From: Caldifarciminota bacterium
GTDB lineage: Bacteria; Hydrothermota; Tepidihabitantia; B3-TA06
NCBI GenBank assembly: GCA_023128825.1
Contig: JAGMDF010000037.1
Coordinates: 1-47,921, forward strand
Direction of reading: 5' to 3'
Length of the DNA: 47,921 nucleotides
Shown here: positions 16,209 through 24,318 of the stretch, in pieces
How positions within the stretch are numbered: position 1 is the first letter of the stretch
Layout: every line of letters starts with the position of its first letter
Notes under the pieces: model-generated
Databases searched by the model: none
What the model saw: only the letters and a program-made list of their open reading frames with translations
Told to the model about the DNA's origin: nothing
Program-made: the position numbers and the translations under genes

Positions 16209-16734
16209 GCTTATCGTTTTGTTGATCTTTATGATAGCGGCCGGGATTGTGGCCGTCGAGATCAAGGACCTCTTGGCCTCGGTGATAGCGTTAGGTGCGG
16301 TGGGGTTCGCCGTAGCCATTGGATTCATAATGCTTGCGGCGCCCGATCTGGCCATAGTTCAGATCGTGATCGAGGTTCTCTCGGTGGTATTCTTTGTAGC
16401 GGTGATCCTTAAGACGACCCATGTTGATTCTACACTCGGACGGCCCTATAAAGGAGGAGATATCTTCACCTTCGTGGTGTTCGGGATGTTTGCGCTTGCC
16501 TTTGTCTACTTCGGTGTGAGGCTGCTTGCAGGTCTTGCCCCTATGAGTCGGGAGCTCGGTCAGGTTGCGAGTCACTATCTAACGCAGGGTCTGGCAGAGA
16601 CCGGTGCAGTGAACCGCGTAACGTCGGTGGTGCTCGACTACCGGGCGTTGGATACCTTAGGCGAGGCAACGGTTCTGTTTACCGCGGTGATTGGAGTCCT
16701 TGCGGTTCTCAGGCTTGAAGGGAGGAAGAAATGA
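16201..16734 (+). CDS. MrpA C-terminal part, MbhD+MbhE-like membrane protein
   Basis: 177-residue membrane protein with about five helices. The N-terminal half (MIAAGIVAVEIKDLLASVIALGA near residues 10-32; PDLAIVQIVIEVLSVVFF near 48-66) matches the MbhD/DUF4040 segment of MrpA. The C-terminal half, ending DTLGEATVLFTAVIGVLAVLRL, matches the MbhE-like segment. In bacterial Mrp systems these are the tail of MrpA; here they are a separate gene after the NuoL-like subunit. The start is a GTG overlapping the previous gene by 8 bp. Confidence 0.85.
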   Translation: MLELIVLLIFMIAAGIVAVEIKDLLASVIALGAVGFAVAIGFIMLAAPDLAIVQIVIEVLSVVFFVAVILKTTHVDSTLGRPYKGGDIFTFVVFGMFALAFVYFGVRLLAGLAPMSRELGQVASHYLTQGLAETGAVNRVTSVVLDYRALDTLGEATVLFTAVIGVLAVLRLEGRKK

Positions 16735-17168
16735 AAGGGATGACGCCGATTGTAAAGGTGGTAGCCCGCATCGTTGGAGGATTCATCTTCATTTACGGCT
16801 GCTACATCGTGCTCTACGGGCATCTCTCACCCGGCGGCGGGTTTGCAGGCGGGGCGATTATAGCCGCGGGCCTTATACTTGCTCGACTGGCGTTCGGGAC
16901 AACCGCCAGCCAGGAGAGGAGCGCCTCGATCTCCTCCTCCATCTTCGAAAGCACCGGCGGGCTTCTTTTCCTTCTCATTGCTCTGCTTGGACTCTTTGTC
17001 GGCGGGTACTTCTTTATAAATCTCTTTCCTTCCTTCGGTACACCGGGAAGGCTTGTCTCTGCCGGTTCCATTCCCTTCTCCAACATTGCGATCGGCATCA
17101 AGGTTGCGGCGGCTATACTTTCCATCTTCGTCGTGCTGGCGTCAACCAAATACATATTCAAGGAGTGA
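16731..17168 (+). CDS. mnhB: Mrp/Mnh antiporter subunit B (MbhF-like)
   Basis: 145-residue MnhB-family membrane protein, four helices. GHLSPGGGFAGGAIIAAGLIL near residues 27-47 is the family hallmark. It overlaps the previous gene by four bases (ATGA) and continues the standard Mrp gene order A-B-C-D-E-F-G. Confidence 0.93.
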   Translation: MKGMTPIVKVVARIVGGFIFIYGCYIVLYGHLSPGGGFAGGAIIAAGLILARLAFGTTASQERSASISSSIFESTGGLLFLLIALLGLFVGGYFFINLFPSFGTPGRLVSAGSIPFSNIAIGIKVAAAILSIFVVLASTKYIFKE

Positions 17169-17172
17169 TGCG

Positions 17173-17511
17173 GTGATTATTCTGGTTGCTTCGTTGATTC
17201 TGTTCCTTGTTGGGCTTTATGCCATAATCACCAAGCGCAACATGATTAAGGTAGCGGTGGGGTTTTCGCTTATGGAGTACTCGGTGAACTTTCTGTTCGC
17301 TATTGTGGGATTTCGTCCGGGTGCCTTGCCGCCCATACTCCAGGCGGTTGAGGCAGGTAAGGTTTACTCCGACCCCTTGCCCCAGGCACTGGTGCTTACC
17401 GCTATAGTGATCGGTCTTGGCGTCACCGCTTTCATGCTGTCGTTGATATTACGTCTCTACAACCGCATCGGTTCCTTTGATCTCGAAGAGATCCAGAGGC
17501 TGAAAGGGTAG
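17173..17511 (+). CDS. mnhC: Mrp/Mnh antiporter subunit C (NuoK/MbhG-like)
   Basis: 112-residue protein with three helices. It has the family features KRNMIKVAVGFSLMEYSVN near residues 19-37, with the Glu buried in TM2, and DPLPQALVLTAIVIGLGVTA near 67-86. It is the NuoK-like subunit. The start is GTG at 17173, four bases after the previous stop; a longer reading from 17053 would overlap mnhB by more than 100 bp and is not conserved in character. Confidence 0.92.
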   Translation: MIILVASLILFLVGLYAIITKRNMIKVAVGFSLMEYSVNFLFAIVGFRPGALPPILQAVEAGKVYSDPLPQALVLTAIVIGLGVTAFMLSLILRLYNRIGSFDLEEIQRLKG

Positions 17512-17517
17512 CTGGCT

Positions 17518-19026
17518 ATGGAGATATTCCCGGTTCTTTTGATTGCAATCCCCCTGGGCGGGGCCTTCCTTATTCCTATCCTCTACAAGGCGTGGAATCG
17601 TTTGGCAGAGATCGTGGCCGGGCTTTGCCTGGCGGCTGTTTTGGCTTTGAGTATCTATCTCGCCTTCTTTCTTGTGCCCGGCAAGCCACTGGTCTATCTC
17701 TTCGGCAACTGGCCGGTTCCTTTGGGGATCGCGTTCGCGGTTGATAGGCTCTCCTCGTTTATGCTGCTGGTTGTTGCTATCCTGGTGTTCTTCTCCTACA
17801 TTTTTGCTATCCGATACATGGATCACTTCACCGGTTCGGGCAAGTTCTATACCCTGTATCTTCTGATGCTCGTGGGTATGAACGGGGTGGTGATGACCGG
17901 CGATCTGTTTAACATGTTTGTGTTTATGGAGATCGCTGGTCTCTCCTCCTATGCCCTGGTTGCATTCGGCACTGAGGCTGAGGAGTTAGAGGCTGGCTTC
18001 AAGTACATGGTGATGGGCGAGATCGCCAGCATGATGATTCTTTTGGCGATCGCATTCATCTACGCCGCTACCTCAACCCTTAATCTTGCGGACATCTCCC
18101 GCTCGTTTGCCGCCATGGATAAGACCCCTGGCTTCTGGTTTGTGTTCATCCTCTTGATGTCCGGCTTTTCGATCAAGGCGGCGATTGTTCCCTTCCACTC
18201 CTGGTTGCCTGACGCGCACCCCTCGGCTCCTGCTCCGATCTCCGCGTTGCTTTCAGGCGTGTTTATCAAGGTGCTGGGTGTTTATGCCATGGCACGGATT
18301 CTTTTCAACGTATACGGCGTCTCACGAGCCAGCTACCCCGCGGTCTTTAACGCCCTTCTAATACTCGGGCTCGCCTCGATTATTATTGCGAGCCTGCTTG
18401 CCCTCTATCAGAAAGACTACAAGCGGCTTCTGGCCTACTCGAGCATCAGTCAGATCGGCTACATCGTGCTTGCGTTGGGTATAGGCAACGAGTTCGCCCT
18501 TATCGGTGCGCTTGCGCATATCCTGAGCCACTCGCTCGGCAAGGGGCTTCTGTTTCTCACCTCAGGTTCTGTGGTCTACCGTGTTGGAGAACGCGACATA
18601 ACCAAGTTTACCGGTGGGCTGGGCAAACAGATGCCCTGGACTTCGCTTTCCTATAACCTGGGTGCTCTTTCTGTTGCCGGCATGCCTCCTTTCCTGGGCT
18701 TCTTCTCCAAGCTGTTTATTATCCTGGGCGCGGTAAAAGCGGGATTCATCGTCCCTGCCGTCGTGGCCGGACTCTTTGCTGTGGTTACCCTGGGCTATCT
18801 TCTAAAGATCACCAACAAGGTCTTCTGGGGCAAGGAAGGTATAAAAGGGATAAAGGAATCCCCATTCGTTATGGTCTTTGCCATGGTTTCTCTTGTTGTT
18901 CTTTTGGTAGCAGGCGGCGCGTTTTTCTTCTGGCTCAAACCCCACCTTTTGCAGCCTGCGGCCGATGTTCTGCTCAAGGGGACCGAGTATGCTGAAATTG
19001 TGTTCAGGATAGGAGCAGGGGGTTAG
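17518..19026 (+). CDS. mnhD: Mrp/Mnh antiporter subunit D (MbhH-like)
   Basis: 502-residue antiporter subunit, about 14 helices. TM5 Glu is present in FNMFVFMEIAGLSSYALVAF near residues 131-150. The TM7 Lys is in GFSIKAAIVPFHSWLPDAHP near 217-236 and a further Lys in SGVFIKVLG. It also has YKRLLAYSSISQIGYI near 300-315. All residues expected for proton transfer are in place, unlike the NuoL-like subunit upstream. Expected to move H+ in exchange for Na+ as part of the Mrp module. Confidence 0.93.
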   Translation: MEIFPVLLIAIPLGGAFLIPILYKAWNRLAEIVAGLCLAAVLALSIYLAFFLVPGKPLVYLFGNWPVPLGIAFAVDRLSSFMLLVVAILVFFSYIFAIRYMDHFTGSGKFYTLYLLMLVGMNGVVMTGDLFNMFVFMEIAGLSSYALVAFGTEAEELEAGFKYMVMGEIASMMILLAIAFIYAATSTLNLADISRSFAAMDKTPGFWFVFILLMSGFSIKAAIVPFHSWLPDAHPSAPAPISALLSGVFIKVLGVYAMARILFNVYGVSRASYPAVFNALLILGLASIIIASLLALYQKDYKRLLAYSSISQIGYIVLALGIGNEFALIGALAHILSHSLGKGLLFLTSGSVVYRVGERDITKFTGGLGKQMPWTSLSYNLGALSVAGMPPFLGFFSKLFIILGAVKAGFIVPAVVAGLFAVVTLGYLLKITNKVFWGKEGIKGIKESPFVMVFAMVSLVVLLVAGGAFFFWLKPHLLQPAADVLLKGTEYAEIVFRIGAGG

Positions 19027-19027
19027 G

Positions 19028-19522
19028 ATGCGGCGAGTGGTTTTATTTGTCCTAAGTTACGGATTGTGGCTGCTCTTGACCTTGCCAGGAGGCGATTGGC
19101 CGGTCTATGTTGTTGGAGCGGTGTTGGCGCTTCTTGTGGCTATCTTCTTCGGTGCAGAGTTTACCCATCGGCCCCTTTCATTCCTCAACCCTCGTCGCTG
19201 GTTCTGGGGCATCATTTACATCCCGGTTTTCTTCTGGCACATGCTGGTGGCAAATCTTGACGTTGCGTTCCGCGTGCTTCATCCTGCCTGTCCTGTAAAA
19301 CCCGGAATAGTCAAGGTGAAAACCGTGCTCAAGACAGACGTTGCCAAGACGTTTCTTGCCAACTCCATCACCCTTACCCCTGGAACCATGACCGTTGACG
19401 TGGATGAAGATGTTCTTTACGTTCATTGGATCGACGTACTGGGCGATGGGGAGGATGTCAAAGCCAACACAAAGGCAATAGTGGCGAAGTTCGAGAAGTA
19501 CTTGAGGAGGATCTTCGAATGA
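19028..19522 (+). CDS. mnhE: Mrp/Mnh antiporter subunit E (MbhA-like)
   Basis: 164-residue MnhE-family protein. Two or three N-terminal helices are followed by a cytoplasmic domain with the family hallmarks NPRRWFWGIIYIPVFFWHML, KTFLANSITLTPGTMTVDV near residues 113-131 and VHWIDV. It starts one base after mnhD ends and overlaps mnhF in an ATGA. Confidence 0.93.
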   Translation: MRRVVLFVLSYGLWLLLTLPGGDWPVYVVGAVLALLVAIFFGAEFTHRPLSFLNPRRWFWGIIYIPVFFWHMLVANLDVAFRVLHPACPVKPGIVKVKTVLKTDVAKTFLANSITLTPGTMTVDVDEDVLYVHWIDVLGDGEDVKANTKAIVAKFEKYLRRIFE

Positions 19523-19785
19523 GCGTTCTCTGGATTAGCATTCTCATTATCCTTGGGGTTGCGGCTTTTCTGTGCCTTTTCCGCATCTTCCGCGGGCCCA
19601 CGATTGCCGACCGCATGGTTGGGGTTGACATCATGGGCATACTGTTCGTCGGAATAACGGCGATTACCGGAATACTCTACAATCTCTCATTCCTGGTGGA
19701 TATCGCGATTGCCCTTGTCTTGATTAGTTTTGTCGGGACGCTTGCCCTGGCCAAGTACCTTGAGCGGAGGACGCTTGATGACTGA
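19519..19785 (+). CDS. mnhF: Mrp/Mnh antiporter subunit F (MbhB-like)
   Basis: 88-residue protein with three helices. FRIFRGPTIADRMVGVDIMG near residues 21-40 and ALVLISFVGTLALAKYLERR near the end are the MnhF signature. The start is the ATG in the ATGA overlap with mnhE; the longer open frame upstream lies inside mnhE. Confidence 0.93.
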   Translation: MSVLWISILIILGVAAFLCLFRIFRGPTIADRMVGVDIMGILFVGITAITGILYNLSFLVDIAIALVLISFVGTLALAKYLERRTLDD

Positions 19786-20188
19786 GGTAACTGTGATTGA
19801 TGTAATCGGATACATCGTGATCTTTGTGGGTGTGGTTTTTGACCTTCTTGGTGCTATTGGTCTTGTCCGGTTCCCCGATGTCTACAACCGTCTGCAGTCG
19901 GCAACAAAGAGCGTTACCCTGGGCACTTTCGGGATCATGATCGGGATCCTGATAGTTACAGGCTTTACCCCTTTGGGGATCAAGGCGCTCATCTGCGGAG
20001 TTTTTTTGCTGTTGACCGCGCCCGTTTCCGCGCACGCCCTTTCCCGAGGCTCGTTGCGCTTTGGAGCAAAGATGTGGAAGGGAACCGTGATTGACGCCTA
20101 CGGCAAGGACAAACTGGGAGGGCCGCAGATCGAAAGCGAGGAAGGCGAAGCCAAAGAGAGTAAGGAGAAGGAAGATGAAGTGGCCTAA
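19778..20188 (+). CDS. mnhG: Mrp/Mnh antiporter subunit G (MbhC-like)
   Basis: 136-residue protein with three helices. GAIGLVRFPDVYNRLQSATK near residues 25-44, then SVTLGTFGIMIG, and LLLTAPVSAHALSRGSLRFG near 76-95 are typical of MnhG. The last ~25 residues are a highly charged Glu/Lys tail. It overlaps mnhF by 8 bp and the following Fe-S gene by 14 bp. Confidence 0.92.
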   Translation: MTEVTVIDVIGYIVIFVGVVFDLLGAIGLVRFPDVYNRLQSATKSVTLGTFGIMIGILIVTGFTPLGIKALICGVFLLLTAPVSAHALSRGSLRFGAKMWKGTVIDAYGKDKLGGPQIESEEGEAKESKEKEDEVA

Positions 20189-20780
20189 GATTCGCGAGCT
20201 GGGTGAGGCGCTGCGATCGCTCTTCTCCGCTCCTTACACCACTAAATTTCCCAAAAGGGCAATCCTGCCTCCGCCTCGGTTCCGCGGCGTTATCGTTTTC
20301 GATGAAGAGAAATGCATCGGTTGCGGGGCATGCGTTGAGGTTTGTCCTGCCAGGGCGCGTGAGCTGGAGGATGATCTTGAGAAAGGCATCCGGCACGTGG
20401 TCTATCTAAAGGATATGTGCATCTTCTGCGGTCAGTGCGTTACATATTGCCCGACAGAGGCCATTCGCCACACCGTTGATTACGACATGACCTTTCTTGA
20501 CAAGGATCAATACCGGGATGAGATCGAGAAGGAGCTTTTGTTCTGCGAGCGCTGCGGCAGGGTGATAACCACCCGTGAGCATCTGGAGTGGATCGCCCGA
20601 CGCCTGGGAGAGCTTGCCTATGCCAACCCCACCCTGGTTCTTACGCGTCAGAGCAGTCTGGATACGGTTGAGATGAAGCCTGAGCGAGGGGATTTTGAAC
20701 CTTACCGCAGCGATCACCAGCGGCTTTTGTGCCCGGCTTGCCGGCGTGAGGTGATCCTCAACGAGATCTGGGGCTACTAA
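20175..20780 (+). CDS. NuoI/HyfH/MbhN-like 2x[4Fe-4S] ferredoxin with a C-terminal CxxC pair
   Basis: 201-residue last gene of the operon. Two ferredoxin motifs near residues 45-95, CIGCGACVEVC and CIFCGQCVTYC, match the NuoI/HyfH subunit that brings electrons to the NuoB-like small subunit. The C-terminal ~80 residues add CERC near 132-135 and CPAC near 188-191, which could form a zinc-ribbon-like knuckle and are found in some hydrogenase-type NuoI homologues. It overlaps mnhG by 14 bp. In the archaeal Mbh operons the equivalent gene is likewise last. Confidence 0.9.
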   Translation: MKWPKIRELGEALRSLFSAPYTTKFPKRAILPPPRFRGVIVFDEEKCIGCGACVEVCPARARELEDDLEKGIRHVVYLKDMCIFCGQCVTYCPTEAIRHTVDYDMTFLDKDQYRDEIEKELLFCERCGRVITTREHLEWIARRLGELAYANPTLVLTRQSSLDTVEMKPERGDFEPYRSDHQRLLCPACRREVILNEIWGY

Positions 20781-21014
20781 GTAAACCCCGAACGGAAAAA
20801 GGAGAGTGGTCCCATCAACGGTGTATCCGGCTCTTTCTTTAGATAGACTAGTTCATGCTCCTGCGATAATCTCTTTCATTGCTGCGGGGGGATTTTGTAG
20901 TAAAGGAAGGAGGCGAAGCCTAAGCTTCAGCTAAGTATTCTGTCTTTCCTTTGCTTTGTCAGAAGATAATGATACCCTGATTGTTGATTGGGTTCGGATC
21001 TCTAGGGAATCTTT

Positions 21015-22886
21015 TTACTTCAGCTGTTCGAGTTTTTCCTTGGCGCGCTGGATGTTGCGGGTCGCGTTTCCGTATGATGGGTCTATTGCCAAAACCTGCT
21101 CCCAGTAATTGATCGCCTGCTTGTAGTTGTTGTTGGTATACGCCTGCACACCTTGCAGGTAGAGCTCGTCCGCGTCCTTTTTTTGAAGTTTGGAGTTGAT
21201 GCGCTCAAGGTAGCCTCTGGCGGTGGCGTTGTCTGGATCGACCGCGAGCAGGGCGTAGAACGAATTTTGCGCCTGAACGTAGTAGCCGCGGTTATAGTAG
21301 TCGATCCCCTGGGTTTCATAATCGGATGCCGAGGAGTGTATCTTACCTTGATAGGAGGTTATCTTGGCCGCGATCTCGCGATTGGACGGAGCCAGAGCTT
21401 TTAATTGTTTGGCAAGGTTAAGGGCTTTCAGCCACTGGCCCTTGCGTTCAAGGCTTTCCAGCCGCTTCATGCCTTCGGCGATCTGTTGGCCGAGCTTCTC
21501 TGAGGTCTTTTTCTTGTAGGTCTGGACGGTTCTGGACCTGGGTTGAAGCTTCTCTATCTTTTCCCATGTTTCGGCGGCATTTTTGTACTCGCCGGCTGCA
21601 TATTCCTCAAGCCCTTTCTGGTATAGTGCGTTGATCTCTCCTGCGTTGCGCACCGATGAGGTTTGGGTAAGTATGGATTCCGAGAACTTGCGCTGCGCCT
21701 CCTCAGCGAGTGACCGTGCTTGGGTTGAGGTGGAGTCGATCCTTAAAGCGGCTTCCGCCTTGCTCATCGCTTCGAGATAGTCCTGAGTTCGTATAGCCGC
21801 GTTGGCTGCGGCAATCAGGGCGCGCAGCTCGGAGGTTCTCTTTTCTTCCTTAACGCGCTGGAGCCAGTTTAGTGCCTCATCGTTGGCAGGATCCCAGATA
21901 AGGGCAACGTCAAATGCGTGAATGGCATCGTCAAAGGCGCCGTCGTTGTAGGAATCTATTCCCTGGGTCGTGTAGGTCTTGCTGGTTATTCTGTTCTTCG
22001 TCTGCTTCTCGCTCTCTATGGAGGCCAATCGTTCTTCAACCTCCTTGGTTGAGGCTATGTTGAACAGGAATGAGAATGCGACCCTTCCATTGGGTTGAAC
22101 GACGGATGCGGGTATCTTCGAGTAGCTGAGGTTGATCTTACAGAGGTTCAGGTCCACGGCTGTCAGGATACCGAAACGATTATCGCTTGCCCAGCCGCCC
22201 CCGACCTCGAAAGGTATTCCTAAAAGATCCTTGAAGGAGAAGAGGCCGGCGAGGTGGACGGTTCCCTGTCTGGTTTCTTCCCGAAACGGTTCGCGAAGAT
22301 TGAAGTTAGTAAGAAAGCGGAAGAACGCTATGTTGTAATCCATGCCGACTTGAATGGCGGACCACTCTGCCTTGCGAACAGCTGCGGCAACCGAGATCTC
22401 GCCTGGGACGTCTTCAAACTTTATATCCGGTATGGATATGCCCAGAGCAAAGGCCGGTTTGAGACGGCTTTCATCAGGGCCAGGGTCGTAGTCCAGATAT
22501 CGAATCCCCAAGCTGGCTCCGGTCTGCAGGAATCTCCATCGGTAAGCCGCCCCCAGTAGAAGACCATGTGCTCGGGCCTCGTCCTGAAAACCTGCCAGCC
22601 CGGCGCCGAAATCTCCAAAAGGCTGGGTGTAGCCGACGAACCCTACACCGGTGTAGGAGCCAAACACGCGAGGTAGAACATTCTCCCCCCGGCGTTCTTG
22701 AGGTTCGAACCTGAAACCGACAGGGTTAAAGAGAAGCTTACTGTCGCTGGTGCTGGTTAGTAAAGCCGGGTTAACATAAAGAGCCAGGGGCTGATCGGCA
22801 ATGGTTACACCCGCATCGGCAAGCCCGTTTATCCTTGCCTCACCTACCGGTAAAGTTACAAGGGAAAGTAGTAGGAATAGCTGCAT
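21015..22886 (-). CDS. PorV-like outer-membrane barrel protein with TPR repeats
   Basis: 623-residue exported protein. A signal peptide of about 17 residues (LFLLLSLVTLPVGEA) is followed by ~270 residues with alternating hydrophobic and aromatic-rich strands, e.g. RVFGSYTGVGFVGYTQPFG and GAAYRWRFLQTGASLGIRYL, resembling PorV/PorQ-type barrels. From about residue 300 to the end there are several TPR-like helical repeats, including YDTQGIDSYNDGAF-like segments around 310, 525 and 575. Role unknown; TPRs suggest assembly of an envelope complex. The promoter is of the leaderless type, with the -10 box seven bases from ATG 22886. Confidence 0.72.
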   Translation of the reverse strand: MQLFLLLSLVTLPVGEARINGLADAGVTIADQPLALYVNPALLTSTSDSKLLFNPVGFRFEPQERRGENVLPRVFGSYTGVGFVGYTQPFGDFGAGLAGFQDEARAHGLLLGAAYRWRFLQTGASLGIRYLDYDPGPDESRLKPAFALGISIPDIKFEDVPGEISVAAAVRKAEWSAIQVGMDYNIAFFRFLTNFNLREPFREETRQGTVHLAGLFSFKDLLGIPFEVGGGWASDNRFGILTAVDLNLCKINLSYSKIPASVVQPNGRVAFSFLFNIASTKEVEERLASIESEKQTKNRITSKTYTTQGIDSYNDGAFDDAIHAFDVALIWDPANDEALNWLQRVKEEKRTSELRALIAAANAAIRTQDYLEAMSKAEAALRIDSTSTQARSLAEEAQRKFSESILTQTSSVRNAGEINALYQKGLEEYAAGEYKNAAETWEKIEKLQPRSRTVQTYKKKTSEKLGQQIAEGMKRLESLERKGQWLKALNLAKQLKALAPSNREIAAKITSYQGKIHSSASDYETQGIDYYNRGYYVQAQNSFYALLAVDPDNATARGYLERINSKLQKKDADELYLQGVQAYTNNNYKQAINYWEQVLAIDPSYGNATRNIQRAKEKLEQLK

Positions 22887-22893
22887 GAGTTGG

Positions 22894-22921
22894 ATTATAT
22901 CCCTTTGTTAGGGGCTGTCAA
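22894..22921 (-). promoter_or_regulatory. Leaderless-type promoter of the PorV/TPR gene
   Basis: On the minus strand TTGACA at 22921-22916, a 16-bp spacer and TATAAT at 22899-22894. Only 7 bases separate the -10 box from the ATG at 22886, so no 5' leader is expected. Confidence 0.82.
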
Positions 22922-23255
22922 TAGCATTTGTAGATTGTCCAGTAGATCGTTACCAGGCAGTAGATGGTTGAGGAGAAAACCTTTACCCAAGCGCGTGCAG
23001 TTAAGATGCGGGGTGTTAAGTCACCCCCTCTTTTATTCTCACCCATCGAATGGAGAAGATGACAAGGAATTTACTCTCCCCGTCGAAGGAAGAAGATGGA
23101 GACGGCAGAGAAACCTATTTTCCTTCCCTTGATGGGACAGCGTGCCCCTTGAGTGCTTTATGCGCTCATAGGGTAGGGGGTTGGGTGGAGGGTGTGGAGG
23201 GTGAAGTTTTAACCATGGTAACGATCTCTTGGCGCATACAGGCTTTCCTATAAGC
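22922..23255. other. Spacer with one family B repeat
   Basis: No gene is supported between the divergent PorV/TPR and 2TM-protein promoters. The only clear element is the family B unit at 23145-23173. The rest is low-information sequence with G-rich runs. Confidence 0.6.
23145..23173 (+). repeat. Family B repeat, copy 2
   Basis: 29-bp hairpin-forming unit identical to the minus-strand copy at 5622-5650, preceded by the same ACAGCGTG-type flank. Confidence 0.85.
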
Positions 23256-23283
23256 TTGACAAACAGGCTTTCTTGTGTATCTT
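23256..23283 (+). promoter_or_regulatory. Promoter of the 2TM protein-ABC exporter operon
   Basis: TTGACA at 23256-23261, 16-bp spacer, TATCTT at 23278-23283. The leader is about 20 bases and includes AAAGGAG at 23296-23302 before the ATG at 23312. Confidence 0.7.
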
Positions 23284-23311
23284 GACGCATTTACCAAAGG
23301 AGTAATGAAGA

Positions 23312-23587
23312 ATGGAACGAGACATTCATCGTAGGGCAGAGGAAAGGGTAGAGAGGCGAATGGGGTTTTTTACACACCTTGCGAGTTATCTTGTTGTGAA
23401 CGCGGGGATATTTTTGGCGTGGTATTTTGTCTTAGATCATGGGAAAGGATTCCCATGGTTTGTTATCCCGCTTGGGGGATGGGGGGTAGGGCTTATTGTT
23501 CATTTCCTGAGTGTATTCGTGTTCGGCAGGTTTCGCGAGAGGATGATCGATCGGGAGGTTCAACGCATCCGCCGGAAGACGGAATGA
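23312..23587 (+). CDS. 2TM-domain small membrane protein
   Basis: 91-residue protein with a charged N-terminus, two transmembrane helices (near residues 22-42 and 50-72) separated by a short loop, and a basic C-terminus. The layout matches the 2TM domain family often found beside two-component or ABC genes; function unknown. It shares a promoter with the ABC transporter genes that follow, and its stop overlaps the ATPase start (ATGA). AAAGGAG nine bases upstream fixes the start at 23312; an ATG at 23305 is in another frame and stops at once. Confidence 0.75.
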   Translation: MERDIHRRAEERVERRMGFFTHLASYLVVNAGIFLAWYFVLDHGKGFPWFVIPLGGWGVGLIVHFLSVFVFGRFRERMIDREVQRIRRKTE

Positions 23588-24318
23588 TTCGTGAAGTTGT
23601 CCTTCGGGTTGAGGGATTAAGAAAACGATTCGGCGACGTTCAGGCGCTTGACGGCATAGACTTTACTTGCCGCAGGGGGGAGCTTTTCGGATTGCTCGGC
23701 CCTAACGGGGCCGGCAAAACCACCACGATCCGATGCATCTGTTCCATAATCAAGCCTGACGATGGAAGTATCGAGGTTGAAGGTGTATCGGTGGCTTCCA
23801 ATCCCTTAATGGCCTTAAAAAAGATCGGGGTGGTGCTTGAGGACGGGGGTCTTTACGAGCGGCTCACCGCGGAAGAGAACATGAAGCTCTTGGCTCAGCT
23901 ACACGGAGTCGACGGCAGCTTGATAGACGAACGTATCGATTCGATCTGTGATACCCTAGGGTTAGATGAGTACCGCAAGCGTCAATTCAAAAAGCTCTCC
24001 AAGGGAAACAAGCAGAAGATTCTTCTAGGCCAGGCCCTGGTTATAGACCCGCCGCTTCTGATCCTTGATGAACCCACCATAGGGCTTGACGTGCCTGCCC
24101 AGAAGGTAATAAGGGACCTTTTGGGCAAGATCAAGAAGGAGAGGACTATCCTGTATTCGACCCACATCATGTCCGAAGCGGAAGAACTCTGCGACCGGCT
24201 GGCCATAATAGATCACGGCAGAATCGTTGCCCAGGGCACGGTTGCCGAGATATGCAGAAAAGCCGGGGCCAGGAACCTGGAGCAGGCATTTCTAAAACTG
24301 GTGGGCAGGTATGCTTAA
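23584..24318 (+). CDS. ABC transporter ATP-binding protein (NatA-like)
   Basis: 244-residue ATPase: Walker A GPNGAGKT near residues 39-46, signature LSKGNKQKI, Walker B LLILDEPTIGLD near 155-166 and switch STHIMSEAEELCDRLAII near 192-209. The sequence is of the NatA/multidrug type that pairs with two-domain permeases of the NatB/ABC-2 class, which is what follows. The start is the ATG in the ATGA overlap with the 2TM gene. Confidence 0.92.
   Translation: MIREVVLRVEGLRKRFGDVQALDGIDFTCRRGELFGLLGPNGAGKTTTIRCICSIIKPDDGSIEVEGVSVASNPLMALKKIGVVLEDGGLYERLTAEENMKLLAQLHGVDGSLIDERIDSICDTLGLDEYRKRQFKKLSKGNKQKILLGQALVIDPPLLILDEPTIGLDVPAQKVIRDLLGKIKKERTILYSTHIMSEAEELCDRLAIIDHGRIVAQGTVAEICRKAGARNLEQAFLKLVGRYA

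Noticed and set aside
20781-21014. Terminator after the hydrogenase operon (AAAAGGAGAG with CTCTTTCTTT)
   Set aside because: The stem is imperfect with a long loop; I could not support it as a terminator, and no other strong hairpin with a T-run is visible.
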